Shown piece by piece: positions 26,280 to 34,339 of a stretch of 64,000 nt of DNA. Source of the stretch: Pistricoccus aurantiacus. GTDB lineage: Bacteria; Pseudomonadota; Gammaproteobacteria; Pseudomonadales; Halomonadaceae. The stretch lies in contig NZ_CP042382.1 of assembly GCF_007954585.1 (NCBI RefSeq), forward strand, positions 2,046,001 to 2,110,000. Direction: 5' to 3'. The first letter of the stretch is position 1; every line of letters starts with the position of its first letter. The position numbers were made by a program, and so were the translations under genes. The notes beneath the pieces were generated by a model. The model saw only the letters and a program-made list of their open reading frames with translations. It did not search any database and was not told the DNA's origin.

Positions 26280-26297
26280 ATGTTTTCTGGAAAACAT
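26280..26297. promoter_or_regulatory. 18-bp palindrome upstream of sulfatase-fold gene
   Basis: ATGTTTTC-TG-GAAAACAT has perfect 8-bp arms. It lies between the divergent creatininase and sulfatase-fold genes, ending eight bases before the chosen ATG of the latter. It could be an operator or an mRNA hairpin over the ribosome binding site. Confidence 0.5.
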
Positions 26298-26305
26298 CCG
26301 AACCG

Positions 26306-27892
26306 ATGATCTATCTATTACGTCTGACATTTTTGTCCCTGGCCCTGACCGGACTGAGCTGGGGCGTCGTACTGCTGTTCGGCGGTGAGCCGCCTCCCGG
26401 GCCGGTGCCGCTGGACGTGCTGCTGGTGTTGGGGCTGCTAATCCTGCTGCCGCCCCGGCGCTGGCTGACGGCCCTGACCGCTCTTTTACTGACGATCGGC
26501 CTTGTGCTCTTGATCGCCCGCCAGGCGGTCTGGCAGATACTCGGACGCCCCCTCAATCTGCTGCTGGACGCGCCGCTGCTCAAGGCGCTTGAGCAGCTGC
26601 TGCGCAGCAACCTCGGCGCGCCGCTGGCCTGGCTGCTGATATTGATTGTGTCGGTACTGGCTCTGCTGCTCGTCTGGGGGCTGGCGTCTCAACTGGGACG
26701 GCTCTCCTGCCGACGGGCCTTGCAACCGGTTCAATGGGCAATGTCGGGAATTGCGCTGCTGGGCGCCATCGCTCTGGGGATTGGCGGCTGGTCCATGCTC
26801 GGCCAGGAGAAAAGCGTGAAGCAGGCCTATGCCATGCCGCTGGCGAATACCCTCACGAATCAAACGAGGCTGGCGCTGAAGACGCTGGATCAGCGCCGGC
26901 GTTTTCTGGCCCACCTCGAGAAAAGCGGTTTGTCCGTCGCGCCTCTGCCGGGACTGGCGGGCAAGGATGTCTTGCTGGTATTCATCGAATCCTACGGCAT
27001 GTCTTTATATGACGATCCTGCCTCCGCAGAGCGGCTCGAGGCTGTGCTACGCCAGATGGCGCCGCGGCTTGCAGGCGCCGGAGTAGAAACCGTCAGCGGT
27101 CGACTGCGCTCGCCGATTCGCGGCGGCCAGTCCTGGCTTGCCCATGCCAGCGTGCTCAGTGGCATCACCATCGACAACGATCTGGATTACCGCCTGCTGC
27201 GCGAGCATTTTTCCGGCAGCCTGGTGCAGGATCTCGCCGCTAGCGGCCACCAAACCCTGGCGGTGCTGCCGGCGATCACCCAGCCCTGGCCGGAAGGTCG
27301 CGTTTATGGATTCGATCATTTGCAGGTAGCCAAGGATATTCCTTATCGGGGCCCCGCCTTGAACTGGGTGACCATGCCGGATCAATACACCTTGACGGAT
27401 TTTCAGCGACGCCTGCGCGAACCCGCCGAGGCGCCGCTGTTCGTGCACATGGCATTGATCAGCAGTCATGCACCCTGGACGCCGATCCTGCCGGTGTTGT
27501 CCTGGTCCGCCATCGACGACGGTGGCGTATTCGATGCCTGGGCGCAGGCAGGTGAGCTGCCGGAAGCGCTTTGGCGGGACATGGACCGGGTACGCGAGCA
27601 TTATGCCCAGGCGGTGGCCTACTCTCTGGAAGTGACGCTGCAATGGGCGACGCGCTATCTGGGGGAGGATGCACTGCTGATGGTGATGGGCGATCATCCG
27701 GCGGCGCCGCTGATCGTCGGCGAAGAGGCAAGTCCGGACGTGCCGGTGCATCTGTTCAGCCAGGATCCAGCGCTATTGGCGCCTTTTCACGCCCTAGGCT
27801 TCCAGGCTGGTCTGACGCCTCGATCCGGTGAAGACTCGTCTCCCATGTCTGCCTGGCGAGGAATACTGCGAGATGCTTTCGGAAGACCCTGA
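26306..27892 (+). CDS. Membrane-anchored sulfatase-fold (alkaline phosphatase superfamily) protein
   Basis: The 528-residue protein has about five N-terminal membrane helices followed by a periplasmic hydrolase domain of the sulfatase / phosphoethanolamine transferase superfamily. Metal-ligand elements are LLVFIESYGMSLYDDP (Glu) near residue 230 and MVMGDHPAAP (Asp-His) near 460. GGQSWLAHASVLSGI holds the candidate Ser nucleophile. Related enzymes transfer phospho-alcohol groups or hydrolyse phosphate or sulfate esters. The start is the ATG at MIYLLRL; the longer frame adds 21 unlikely residues. It closes the unusual cluster and may modify its exported product, which is inference. Confidence 0.8.
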   Translation: MIYLLRLTFLSLALTGLSWGVVLLFGGEPPPGPVPLDVLLVLGLLILLPPRRWLTALTALLLTIGLVLLIARQAVWQILGRPLNLLLDAPLLKALEQLLRSNLGAPLAWLLILIVSVLALLLVWGLASQLGRLSCRRALQPVQWAMSGIALLGAIALGIGGWSMLGQEKSVKQAYAMPLANTLTNQTRLALKTLDQRRRFLAHLEKSGLSVAPLPGLAGKDVLLVFIESYGMSLYDDPASAERLEAVLRQMAPRLAGAGVETVSGRLRSPIRGGQSWLAHASVLSGITIDNDLDYRLLREHFSGSLVQDLAASGHQTLAVLPAITQPWPEGRVYGFDHLQVAKDIPYRGPALNWVTMPDQYTLTDFQRRLREPAEAPLFVHMALISSHAPWTPILPVLSWSAIDDGGVFDAWAQAGELPEALWRDMDRVREHYAQAVAYSLEVTLQWATRYLGEDALLMVMGDHPAAPLIVGEEASPDVPVHLFSQDPALLAPFHALGFQAGLTPRSGEDSSPMSAWRGILRDAFGRP

Positions 27893-27902
27893 GACAAACC
27901 AG

Positions 27903-28835
27903 TCATTTATAGAGACGAAAGCGCTTCCAGTCCGGGCGCTTTTCGAATTCCGCCCGGGTCTTGCGATAGCGTTTGTATTCCCATTGGTATTGCACTGGGT
28001 CCAGGTCGATCGCGGCTTCGACACTGGCGTTGACCCCGGTGGCGGATTGCAGCTCGTCTTCTGAATAAACGCGCTCATCCGCGGCCAGAAAATGAATCTC
28101 GAAGCCTTTTCCCGGTACCCGTCTGGCCACGCCGGTGACGACCTTGGCCTGGGTGCGCGCCACCAGCTTGGGCAACAGCGTGCCGGTGTAAGCCTCGCGC
28201 TGGTAGAAAGGCGCGAATACGCCGCTGCCCCAGTCCGGCTCCTGATCCGGCAGGATGCCTACCGCCTCGCTGCGCTTGAGCGCCTTGAGCAGCGCCGCCA
28301 CGCCTCGGGAATTGGTGGGGACGAGCTTCGCGCCCTGGCGCTCTCGGCCGTGACGTATGATCGAGTCCAGAGCGTCGATCTTGGGCGGCTCGTACATGGC
28401 GGTGAAGGGGAAATGGCTGGAAAGCCAGAAGTTGAGAATTTCCCAGTTACCGAAATGCGGGGCCAGCACGATCACGCCACGTCCTTCGGCTCGGGCCTTA
28501 TCGAGAAGCTCCCGGCCCTGCACCGTCAGGATGGCTTTTTCCACTCGCCTGGGCGCGGCCATCCAGGCGAAGCCCAGTTCCAGCATGGTGGCGGTGGAAT
28601 GAATCATGCTCTGACGGCCAAGTCGCATGCGTTCATCTTCGCTGCGCTCGGGAAACACCTGGGCGAGATTGGCAATGGTTACACGCCTTTCTCGTCGGCT
28701 CAGACGATAGATCCACGGGCCAGACAGCCGCGCTAGCCGCCATAGGCTGGCCAGTCGCCAGTCGGCCAACCACTGCCATAAGCGGGCGATAGTGCGAGCC
28801 TGCCAGCTCATCGTATCGGAAGTCTGTGTTGTCAT
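27903..28835 (-). CDS. Lipid A-type lauroyl/acyl transferase (LpxL/HtrB family)
   Basis: The 310-residue inner-membrane acyltransferase matches the LpxL/LpxM family that adds secondary acyl chains to lipid A. The catalytic HX4E motif is in APHFGNWEILN near residue 128, and GILPDQEPDWGSGVFAPFYQREAYTG is the acyl-acceptor region. A C-terminal YQWEYKRYR segment is typical. The start ATG overlaps the upstream stop as TGATG, implying coupling with the DUF4870-like gene. Which acyl position is modified cannot be read. Confidence 0.9.
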   Translation of the reverse strand: MTTQTSDTMSWQARTIARLWQWLADWRLASLWRLARLSGPWIYRLSRRERRVTIANLAQVFPERSEDERMRLGRQSMIHSTATMLELGFAWMAAPRRVEKAILTVQGRELLDKARAEGRGVIVLAPHFGNWEILNFWLSSHFPFTAMYEPPKIDALDSIIRHGRERQGAKLVPTNSRGVAALLKALKRSEAVGILPDQEPDWGSGVFAPFYQREAYTGTLLPKLVARTQAKVVTGVARRVPGKGFEIHFLAADERVYSEDELQSATGVNASVEAAIDLDPVQYQWEYKRYRKTRAEFEKRPDWKRFRLYK

Positions 28836-29206
28836 CAGACCAGCCAAGTCTCCAGGTTATGGGGGGCCCGTTTTTCCTGCAGGCCCTTGAAGCCCTTGAC
28901 GCAGCGAATGATCATCCACACCGCGAGCGCCACCATCAGCAGCAGGCCGATACCGATGAAACTCAACACGAAGGCGATGATGCCGTACACCAAGGAAATC
29001 CAGAAGGTGCGAATCTGATAGCGATAATGCTCGTCGAGCCAGTGCGGCCCCTTGCCCTTGTAGACGTAAGCGATGACGACCCCGATCAATGGCGTGAAGC
29101 CCACCACGAAGCCCGCCAGGTAAAGACCGTACACCACCATGGCCATGGTGGTATCCGGAGGAACGGCGGTGGTTCGCTGAACATCGTTTGTCGGTGTTTC
29201 GTTCAT
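28835..29206 (-). CDS. DUF4870-like small membrane protein
   Basis: The 123-residue protein has a short polar N-terminus (MNETPTNDVQRTT), then three hydrophobic segments with the loop YKGKGPHWLDEHYRYQIRTFW. That pattern is typical of the DUF4870/COG3671 membrane family of unknown function. The longer frame would add 26 residues from a non-conserved region, so I chose the internal ATG. Its stop overlaps the acyltransferase start. A link to envelope lipid metabolism is only suggested by that coupling. Confidence 0.75.
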   Translation of the reverse strand: MNETPTNDVQRTTAVPPDTTMAMVVYGLYLAGFVVGFTPLIGVVIAYVYKGKGPHWLDEHYRYQIRTFWISLVYGIIAFVLSFIGIGLLLMVALAVWMIIRCVKGFKGLQEKRAPHNLETWLV

Positions 29207-29460
29207 GGAGTTTTTCCGAGAAGCGTTGTAAAGCCCAATCATACTGATGATAAAAGCCGATGCCATCAGGCATGAAATTTTCATGCATCAACGGAAAAGC
29301 TGTTTAGAAAATGCATTAATGGTCGATATTTCGATAACTTGGAATTATATGTCGCTATTGCCGTTAAAAAGCGTCGCAAATAAACCTTTTCACGGCAAAA
29401 AATCAACGTATGATGCATGCGAAATTTCTTCGCGCTTTCGCTTGCCTGTCGGATTAACTC

Positions 29461-30858
29461 ATGTCTCGTCAGCTTCTCATGATGGCGTTGGCGCCACTGC
29501 TGGGCCTTTTCATTCTTGGTATCGGCAACGGCTTCCTGGCGACCTTGATCACACTGCGCCTGGATGCTCAGGGCGCTTCCGCCCTGGTCATCGGCTGGGT
29601 ATCCTCCGCTTACTTCATCGGTATTGCTATCGGCGCGCTGTTCAACGATCGCCTGTTGCTGCGTATCGGGCATATCCGCGCCTACGGCAGCTTCGCGTCG
29701 CTGGTGGCGGCCAGCGTGCTGCTGCAAGGATTATGGTTCGACGCCGGCGCCTGGTTCGTGCTGCGTCTGATCGGTGGCTGGGCCACGGTGGGGGTTTATC
29801 TGGTGATCGAGAGCTGGCTATTGACTTCCGGCGACGAGAAAGTCCGTGGCCGGCTGCTGGCGCTTTACATGATTTCGCTTTACGCCGCCGGGGTCATCGG
29901 ACAGTTGATGATAGGCGCCACCAAGGATCTGGACGAGACCGCGCCCTTCATGATCGTGGGCATGCTGGCGGCGCTTTCCGTGCTGCCCATGGCAATGATT
30001 CCGCGAGTTTCGCCATTGATCGAGCACGCGGAGCCCTTGCCGATCTACCGCTTGATCGTGATCACCCCCACCGGCGTCATGGGAAGCTTCGGCTCCGGCA
30101 TCCTGGTCGCCGCGATCTATAGTCTCCTGCCGCTTTATCTACAGCATATCGGGCTGCCGTTGGAGCGAGTGGGACAGATGATGGCGATCGTGGTGCTGGG
30201 TGCCATGCTGCTGCAATACCCGATCGGTCGCTGGTCCGATCGCCACGATCGTCAGCTGGTGCTGATATTGATCAGTCTCTTCAGTGCACTGATTTCTCTG
30301 GGAATGGTATTGCTGCCTCATGACCCCTGGCAGTTGGCGCTGCTGCTGTTTCTGCTTGGCGGCGGGGTGTTCGCCCTATATCCGGTAACCGTCAGCCACG
30401 CGGCAGACCGCATGCCGGCGGGAGCGCTGGTGCGCATGAGCCAGGGACTGCTGCTGATCAACGCCATCGGCTCGAGCCTCAGCCCTTCCCTGATTGGCCC
30501 GGCGATGACCGCCTTCGATGATGCGGGGCTGTTCTGGTCTCTGGCCGCGCTGGGGGTTTTCATGGTGCTGTTCTTCACCTGGCGACGCAGCGTGCGCCCG
30601 GCGCCGATCCCGGTGGCGCCTTTCGCGCCCAATACACCGATGTCCGCGGTAGGCGCCGAACTGGGCATTACCGATGAACGGTTACAGGGCGCGTTGGAAC
30701 ACGAGCATCACGAGGACTTGTCCGAGGTGGTGCCCGGGGTCGATACGGCGGAACCCATCGTTGGCCCGCCGCGTCCGGAGGAGGTCGAAACGCCGTATTT
30801 CGGCCCGCAAGAGCCTCTCGACGAAGGCAGCGATCAAGAACTGAAGCAGCAAGGCTAG
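29461..30858 (+). CDS. Major facilitator superfamily transporter (YcaD-like)
   Basis: The 465-residue protein shows twelve membrane helices with the MFS loop 2-3 motif variant GALFNDRLLLRIGHIRAYG and GRWSDRHDRQ in the second half. The closest recognisable subgroup is YcaD-like MFS proteins of unknown substrate. A soluble acidic C-terminal tail of about 75 residues (from PVAPFAPNTP onward) is an extension rich in Glu and Pro. The gene stands alone, with an AT-rich upstream stretch of about 170 bases likely to hold its promoter. Confidence 0.85.
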   Translation: MSRQLLMMALAPLLGLFILGIGNGFLATLITLRLDAQGASALVIGWVSSAYFIGIAIGALFNDRLLLRIGHIRAYGSFASLVAASVLLQGLWFDAGAWFVLRLIGGWATVGVYLVIESWLLTSGDEKVRGRLLALYMISLYAAGVIGQLMIGATKDLDETAPFMIVGMLAALSVLPMAMIPRVSPLIEHAEPLPIYRLIVITPTGVMGSFGSGILVAAIYSLLPLYLQHIGLPLERVGQMMAIVVLGAMLLQYPIGRWSDRHDRQLVLILISLFSALISLGMVLLPHDPWQLALLLFLLGGGVFALYPVTVSHAADRMPAGALVRMSQGLLLINAIGSSLSPSLIGPAMTAFDDAGLFWSLAALGVFMVLFFTWRRSVRPAPIPVAPFAPNTPMSAVGAELGITDERLQGALEHEHHEDLSEVVPGVDTAEPIVGPPRPEEVETPYFGPQEPLDEGSDQELKQQG

Positions 30859-30951
30859 GGGCGGTTTCGTTTTACTGCGACCTAAAGATAATGGTTAAAA
30901 TCCGGCAGTGTATCTACTTTAAACTTCGCCATTTATCCCCTAGGTATCGTC

Positions 30952-32742
30952 ATGATTCCCTATACTGCCCCGGTTCGCGATATCAACTTCGTGCTCGGCG
31001 AACTGCTCGAGCACGCTTCACTCGAACTGCCTGTCTTCACGGAAACCGGCCCGGATTTGATCGAGGCGGTGCTCGAGGAAGCCGCTCGGCTTACCGAGAA
31101 AGTCTGGGCGCCGCTCAACGCCTCCGGCGACCGGGAAGGCTGTCGCCTGGAAGGCGATCAGGTCTTCACGCCAAGCGGCTTTTCCGATGCCTATCGCGCC
31201 TATGTAGAAGGAGGCTGGAACGGTATCGGCGTGGCGGAAGAATGGGGTGGTCAAGGCCTGCCTGAGGTGGTGGCCAGCGCGGTGCAGGAAATGCTGCACG
31301 GCGCCAACATGGCCCTGGGCCTTTGCCCGATGCTGACCGCCGGCGCCATCGAGGCGCTTTCCCAGCACGGCAGCGACAAGCTCAAGTCCCGCTATCTGGA
31401 AAAACTGGTGAGCGGCGAATGGACCGGCACCATGAATCTCACCGAGTCCCAGGCGGGCTCGGATCTTTCTCAGGTACGCACTCGTGCTGCGCCTGAGGAG
31501 AACCATTACCTGCTGAGCGGGCAGAAGATCTATATCACCTGGGGCGAACACGACGCGGCGGAGAACATCATCCACTTCGTGCTGGCGCGCACCCCGGATG
31601 CGCCGGAAGGCAACAAAGGTATTTCCCTGTTCCTGGTACCCAAGTTCCTGGTCAACGAGGATGGCAGCCTGGGAGAGCGCAATGACGTGGTCTGCGCTTC
31701 CATCGAGCACAAGCTGGGTATCAACGGCTCTCCCACCTGCACCCTGAGTTTCGGGGAAAAGGGCGGCGCGGTGGGCTACCTGGTAGGGGAGCAGGGCCGC
31801 GGCCTGAATCATATGTTCACCATGATGAACGAGGCCCGCCACAAGGTCGGCTTGGAAGGCGTCGGCGTGGCGGAACGCGCCAGCCAGCAGGCCTTGGCCT
31901 ACGCTCAGGAGCGCATGCAAGGGCGCAGCTCCAAAGCGCGAGGCGGCGCGCCCTGCGCCATTGCCGATCATTTCGACGTGCGTCGCATGCTGCTTTCCAT
32001 GCGTGCTCGCACGGACGCGCTGCGGGCGCTGGCGCTTTACTGCGCGGCTCAGATGGATCAGGCGCGTCATAATGAAGACGCTGCCATCCGCAAGGCCGCT
32101 CAAGCTCGAGTCGATATCCTGATCCCGGTGGTCAAGGCGTTTTCCACGGATCAGGCGGTGGAAATCACCTCCCTGGGCATTCAGGTGCATGGCGGCATGG
32201 GCTACGTGGAAGAAACCGGCGCCGCTCAACTGCTGCGGGACGTGCGTATCGCGCCGATCTACGAAGGCACCAACGGCATCCAGGCCCTGGACTTGGCCGG
32301 TCGCAAGCTGCAGCGCGACCAGGGCGCGGCGTTGAGCACCTTGCTCGAAGAGGTCGGTAATATCGCGCGACAGTTGCAGGGCAGCGTCAAGCTCCGGCCA
32401 TTGGGGGATAGCCTGACTCTCGGAATCTCGGATCTCCAGGCCGCCATGAAACAGGTATTGGAACAGGGTAGTGACGACGCCCAGGGTCTGGATGCGGTGC
32501 AGGCCTACGCCACACCGTTTCTCTCTCTGGCGGGCCATGTGCTGTGCGCCTGGCAGATGGGACACGCCGCCCTGGTCGCCCAGGCTGCCCTGGATGCGGG
32601 CAGCAACGACCAGGTATTCTACCATGCCAAGCTCGCCGGCGCGGACTTCGCCCTGCGCCACTGGTTGCCCATCGGTCGTGCCCAGCGCTCGATCATCGAG
32701 GCGGGCACGCAGAGCCTCGGCGAATTCGGGGTTCACGTCTGA
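30952..32742 (+). CDS. Acyl-CoA dehydrogenase, large DmdC/FadE-type
   Basis: The 596-residue FAD enzyme oxidises an acyl-CoA to the trans-2-enoyl-CoA. Motifs are MNLTESQAGSDLSQVRTRA and QKIYITWGEHDAAENI (FAD/substrate region), GMGYVEETGAAQLLRDVRIAPIYEGTNGIQALD with the catalytic Glu, and a C-terminal extra helical domain. The length fits the branch that includes 3-methylmercaptopropionyl-CoA dehydrogenase (DmdC). The choice between fatty acyl and methylthio substrates cannot be made by reading. It heads a co-directional set of acyl-CoA genes. Confidence 0.9.
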   Translation: MIPYTAPVRDINFVLGELLEHASLELPVFTETGPDLIEAVLEEAARLTEKVWAPLNASGDREGCRLEGDQVFTPSGFSDAYRAYVEGGWNGIGVAEEWGGQGLPEVVASAVQEMLHGANMALGLCPMLTAGAIEALSQHGSDKLKSRYLEKLVSGEWTGTMNLTESQAGSDLSQVRTRAAPEENHYLLSGQKIYITWGEHDAAENIIHFVLARTPDAPEGNKGISLFLVPKFLVNEDGSLGERNDVVCASIEHKLGINGSPTCTLSFGEKGGAVGYLVGEQGRGLNHMFTMMNEARHKVGLEGVGVAERASQQALAYAQERMQGRSSKARGGAPCAIADHFDVRRMLLSMRARTDALRALALYCAAQMDQARHNEDAAIRKAAQARVDILIPVVKAFSTDQAVEITSLGIQVHGGMGYVEETGAAQLLRDVRIAPIYEGTNGIQALDLAGRKLQRDQGAALSTLLEEVGNIARQLQGSVKLRPLGDSLTLGISDLQAAMKQVLEQGSDDAQGLDAVQAYATPFLSLAGHVLCAWQMGHAALVAQAALDAGSNDQVFYHAKLAGADFALRHWLPIGRAQRSIIEAGTQSLGEFGVHV

Positions 32743-32863
32743 TGCGCGCCGTTCCGCTGGTCTATGTTCCGTATCGCGGGACGTCGAGCCGGCGGCATGA
32801 TGTCATCCTATTTCCACCGTTTGTCTGTCACATCCGCTACTGTCCAATGAGCAGAAAATCCGC

Positions 32864-34261
32864 ATGCAATTAAAACAACGCAAAGATGGCGAAGAGCAAC
32901 CCTACTGGCCCGCAGGGCCATTCAAGATTCGTCTGCCCTTCGTTCACTACCGCTGGGAAATGGCGGAAATGATCCAGGGGTTGATCATGTTCGTCGTCAG
33001 CCTGGCCATGATTCCCCTGCTCGAGCAGTACTTGGGTCTGCCCTACGACGTGGCCCTGGCCTTCGTGGTGGTGTGTGGCATCGGCTTCATGCTGCCGGCG
33101 TTGTTGGGCGTGCCGTTGGTGCCGGGCTGGATCACTCCCGCGATTCCCGTCGTGCTGGTTTTCCTCGGGGATTTCGAGCCGGGCGTGGAAGCCACCCAGG
33201 CGCTGTTTGCCCTGCAGTTTCTGGTGTTCCTGATCTTTTTCCTCCTGGGCGTGACCGGGTTGGGCCGAAAACTGGTGCATCTGGTGCCCAACTCGCTGCA
33301 GGCAGGCATCATCATGGGGGCCGGTATCGCTGCCATCACCGGAGAGATACAGCAGGGAGGTCGACTGGCGGAAACGCCGATCTCGCTGGTCATCGGTATG
33401 CTGATCGCGATCTTCATGCTGTTCTCCGCAGCGTTTCGCGGCTGGGTCCAGAGTCACGCCATGATCCGCAGAATTTCCAACTACGGCATGGTGCCGGGCA
33501 TGGTCGTCGCCATCCTTGTGGCCTGGGCGATTGGCGAGTACCCGCTCCCGGCCATCGAGTGGGGCGTCACTCGACCCAATTTCAGCGACATGTGGTCTTA
33601 TCTGCCGTTCGTGGTGGGCTTTCCGGACCTGGATGTCTTTATGCTGGCGGTGCCTACCGCGGTGATCGCCTATGTCATCGCCTTCGGTGACATCGTGGTG
33701 GGCCGCAGCCTGATGTCACGGGTCGATCATCTACGCACCGATGAAAAGATCGACTACAGTACCGACCGAATTCACCATGTCACCGCCATTCGTAACCTCA
33801 TGCATGCCTTCCTGGCGCCCTACCCAGGGCTGGCCGGGCCGATCTGGACCGCCGTGACCGCCACCATGGCCGAGCGCTACAAGTATGGCCGTAACGCTAT
33901 GGAATCCATCTACAGCGGCGGGGGGACGTTCTGGATCACCGGGTTCATTGCCCTGTTCACGCTACCGCTGGTCAGCATGTTCCAGCCCGTGCTGCCCATC
34001 GCGCTCTCCCTGACCTTGCTGCTGACTGGTTACATCTGTCTGATGGTGGGCATCGAGCAGACCAGGACCACTGCCGAACGCGGCGTGGCGGGCACGATGG
34101 CCGTGGTGCTGGCGGTATATGGCGCCGGCTGGGGCTTGACTGCCGGGGTAGTGCTCTATTTTCTCGTGGAGAAGCAAAATCTGTTCGGTCGGGAGGCTCA
34201 GCGCGCCATACCGGATGAAGCAGTGGACGAAGGCACGGCACTCAAGGATGCAGGACAGTAG
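32864..34261 (+). CDS. Putative SLC23/NCS2-like permease
   Basis: The 465-residue protein has about twelve to thirteen hydrophobic helices and the general look of xanthine/uracil permease (APC superfamily) proteins: VPLVPGWITPAIPVVLVFLG, LVPNSLQAGIIMGAGIAAITGEI and DIVVGRSLMSRVDHLRTDEKIDYS. I am unsure of the exact family, as the NAT signature is not clear. It lies between an acyl-CoA dehydrogenase and an acyl-CoA synthetase, so it may import their carboxylate substrate rather than a nucleobase. That is inference. Confidence 0.6.
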   Translation: MQLKQRKDGEEQPYWPAGPFKIRLPFVHYRWEMAEMIQGLIMFVVSLAMIPLLEQYLGLPYDVALAFVVVCGIGFMLPALLGVPLVPGWITPAIPVVLVFLGDFEPGVEATQALFALQFLVFLIFFLLGVTGLGRKLVHLVPNSLQAGIIMGAGIAAITGEIQQGGRLAETPISLVIGMLIAIFMLFSAAFRGWVQSHAMIRRISNYGMVPGMVVAILVAWAIGEYPLPAIEWGVTRPNFSDMWSYLPFVVGFPDLDVFMLAVPTAVIAYVIAFGDIVVGRSLMSRVDHLRTDEKIDYSTDRIHHVTAIRNLMHAFLAPYPGLAGPIWTAVTATMAERYKYGRNAMESIYSGGGTFWITGFIALFTLPLVSMFQPVLPIALSLTLLLTGYICLMVGIEQTRTTAERGVAGTMAVVLAVYGAGWGLTAGVVLYFLVEKQNLFGREAQRAIPDEAVDEGTALKDAGQ

Positions 34262-34339
34262 GAGCGCAACAGAGGCCAGCGACACGGCGTCGGGCAACGT
34301 CACGACAATCAACGCATCAGCAGACGAGAGACGTACACC

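Noticed and set aside
31018-32736. Minus-strand frame of 572 codons opposite the acyl-CoA dehydrogenase
   Set aside because: Antisense shadow; the plus strand has full catalytic motifs.
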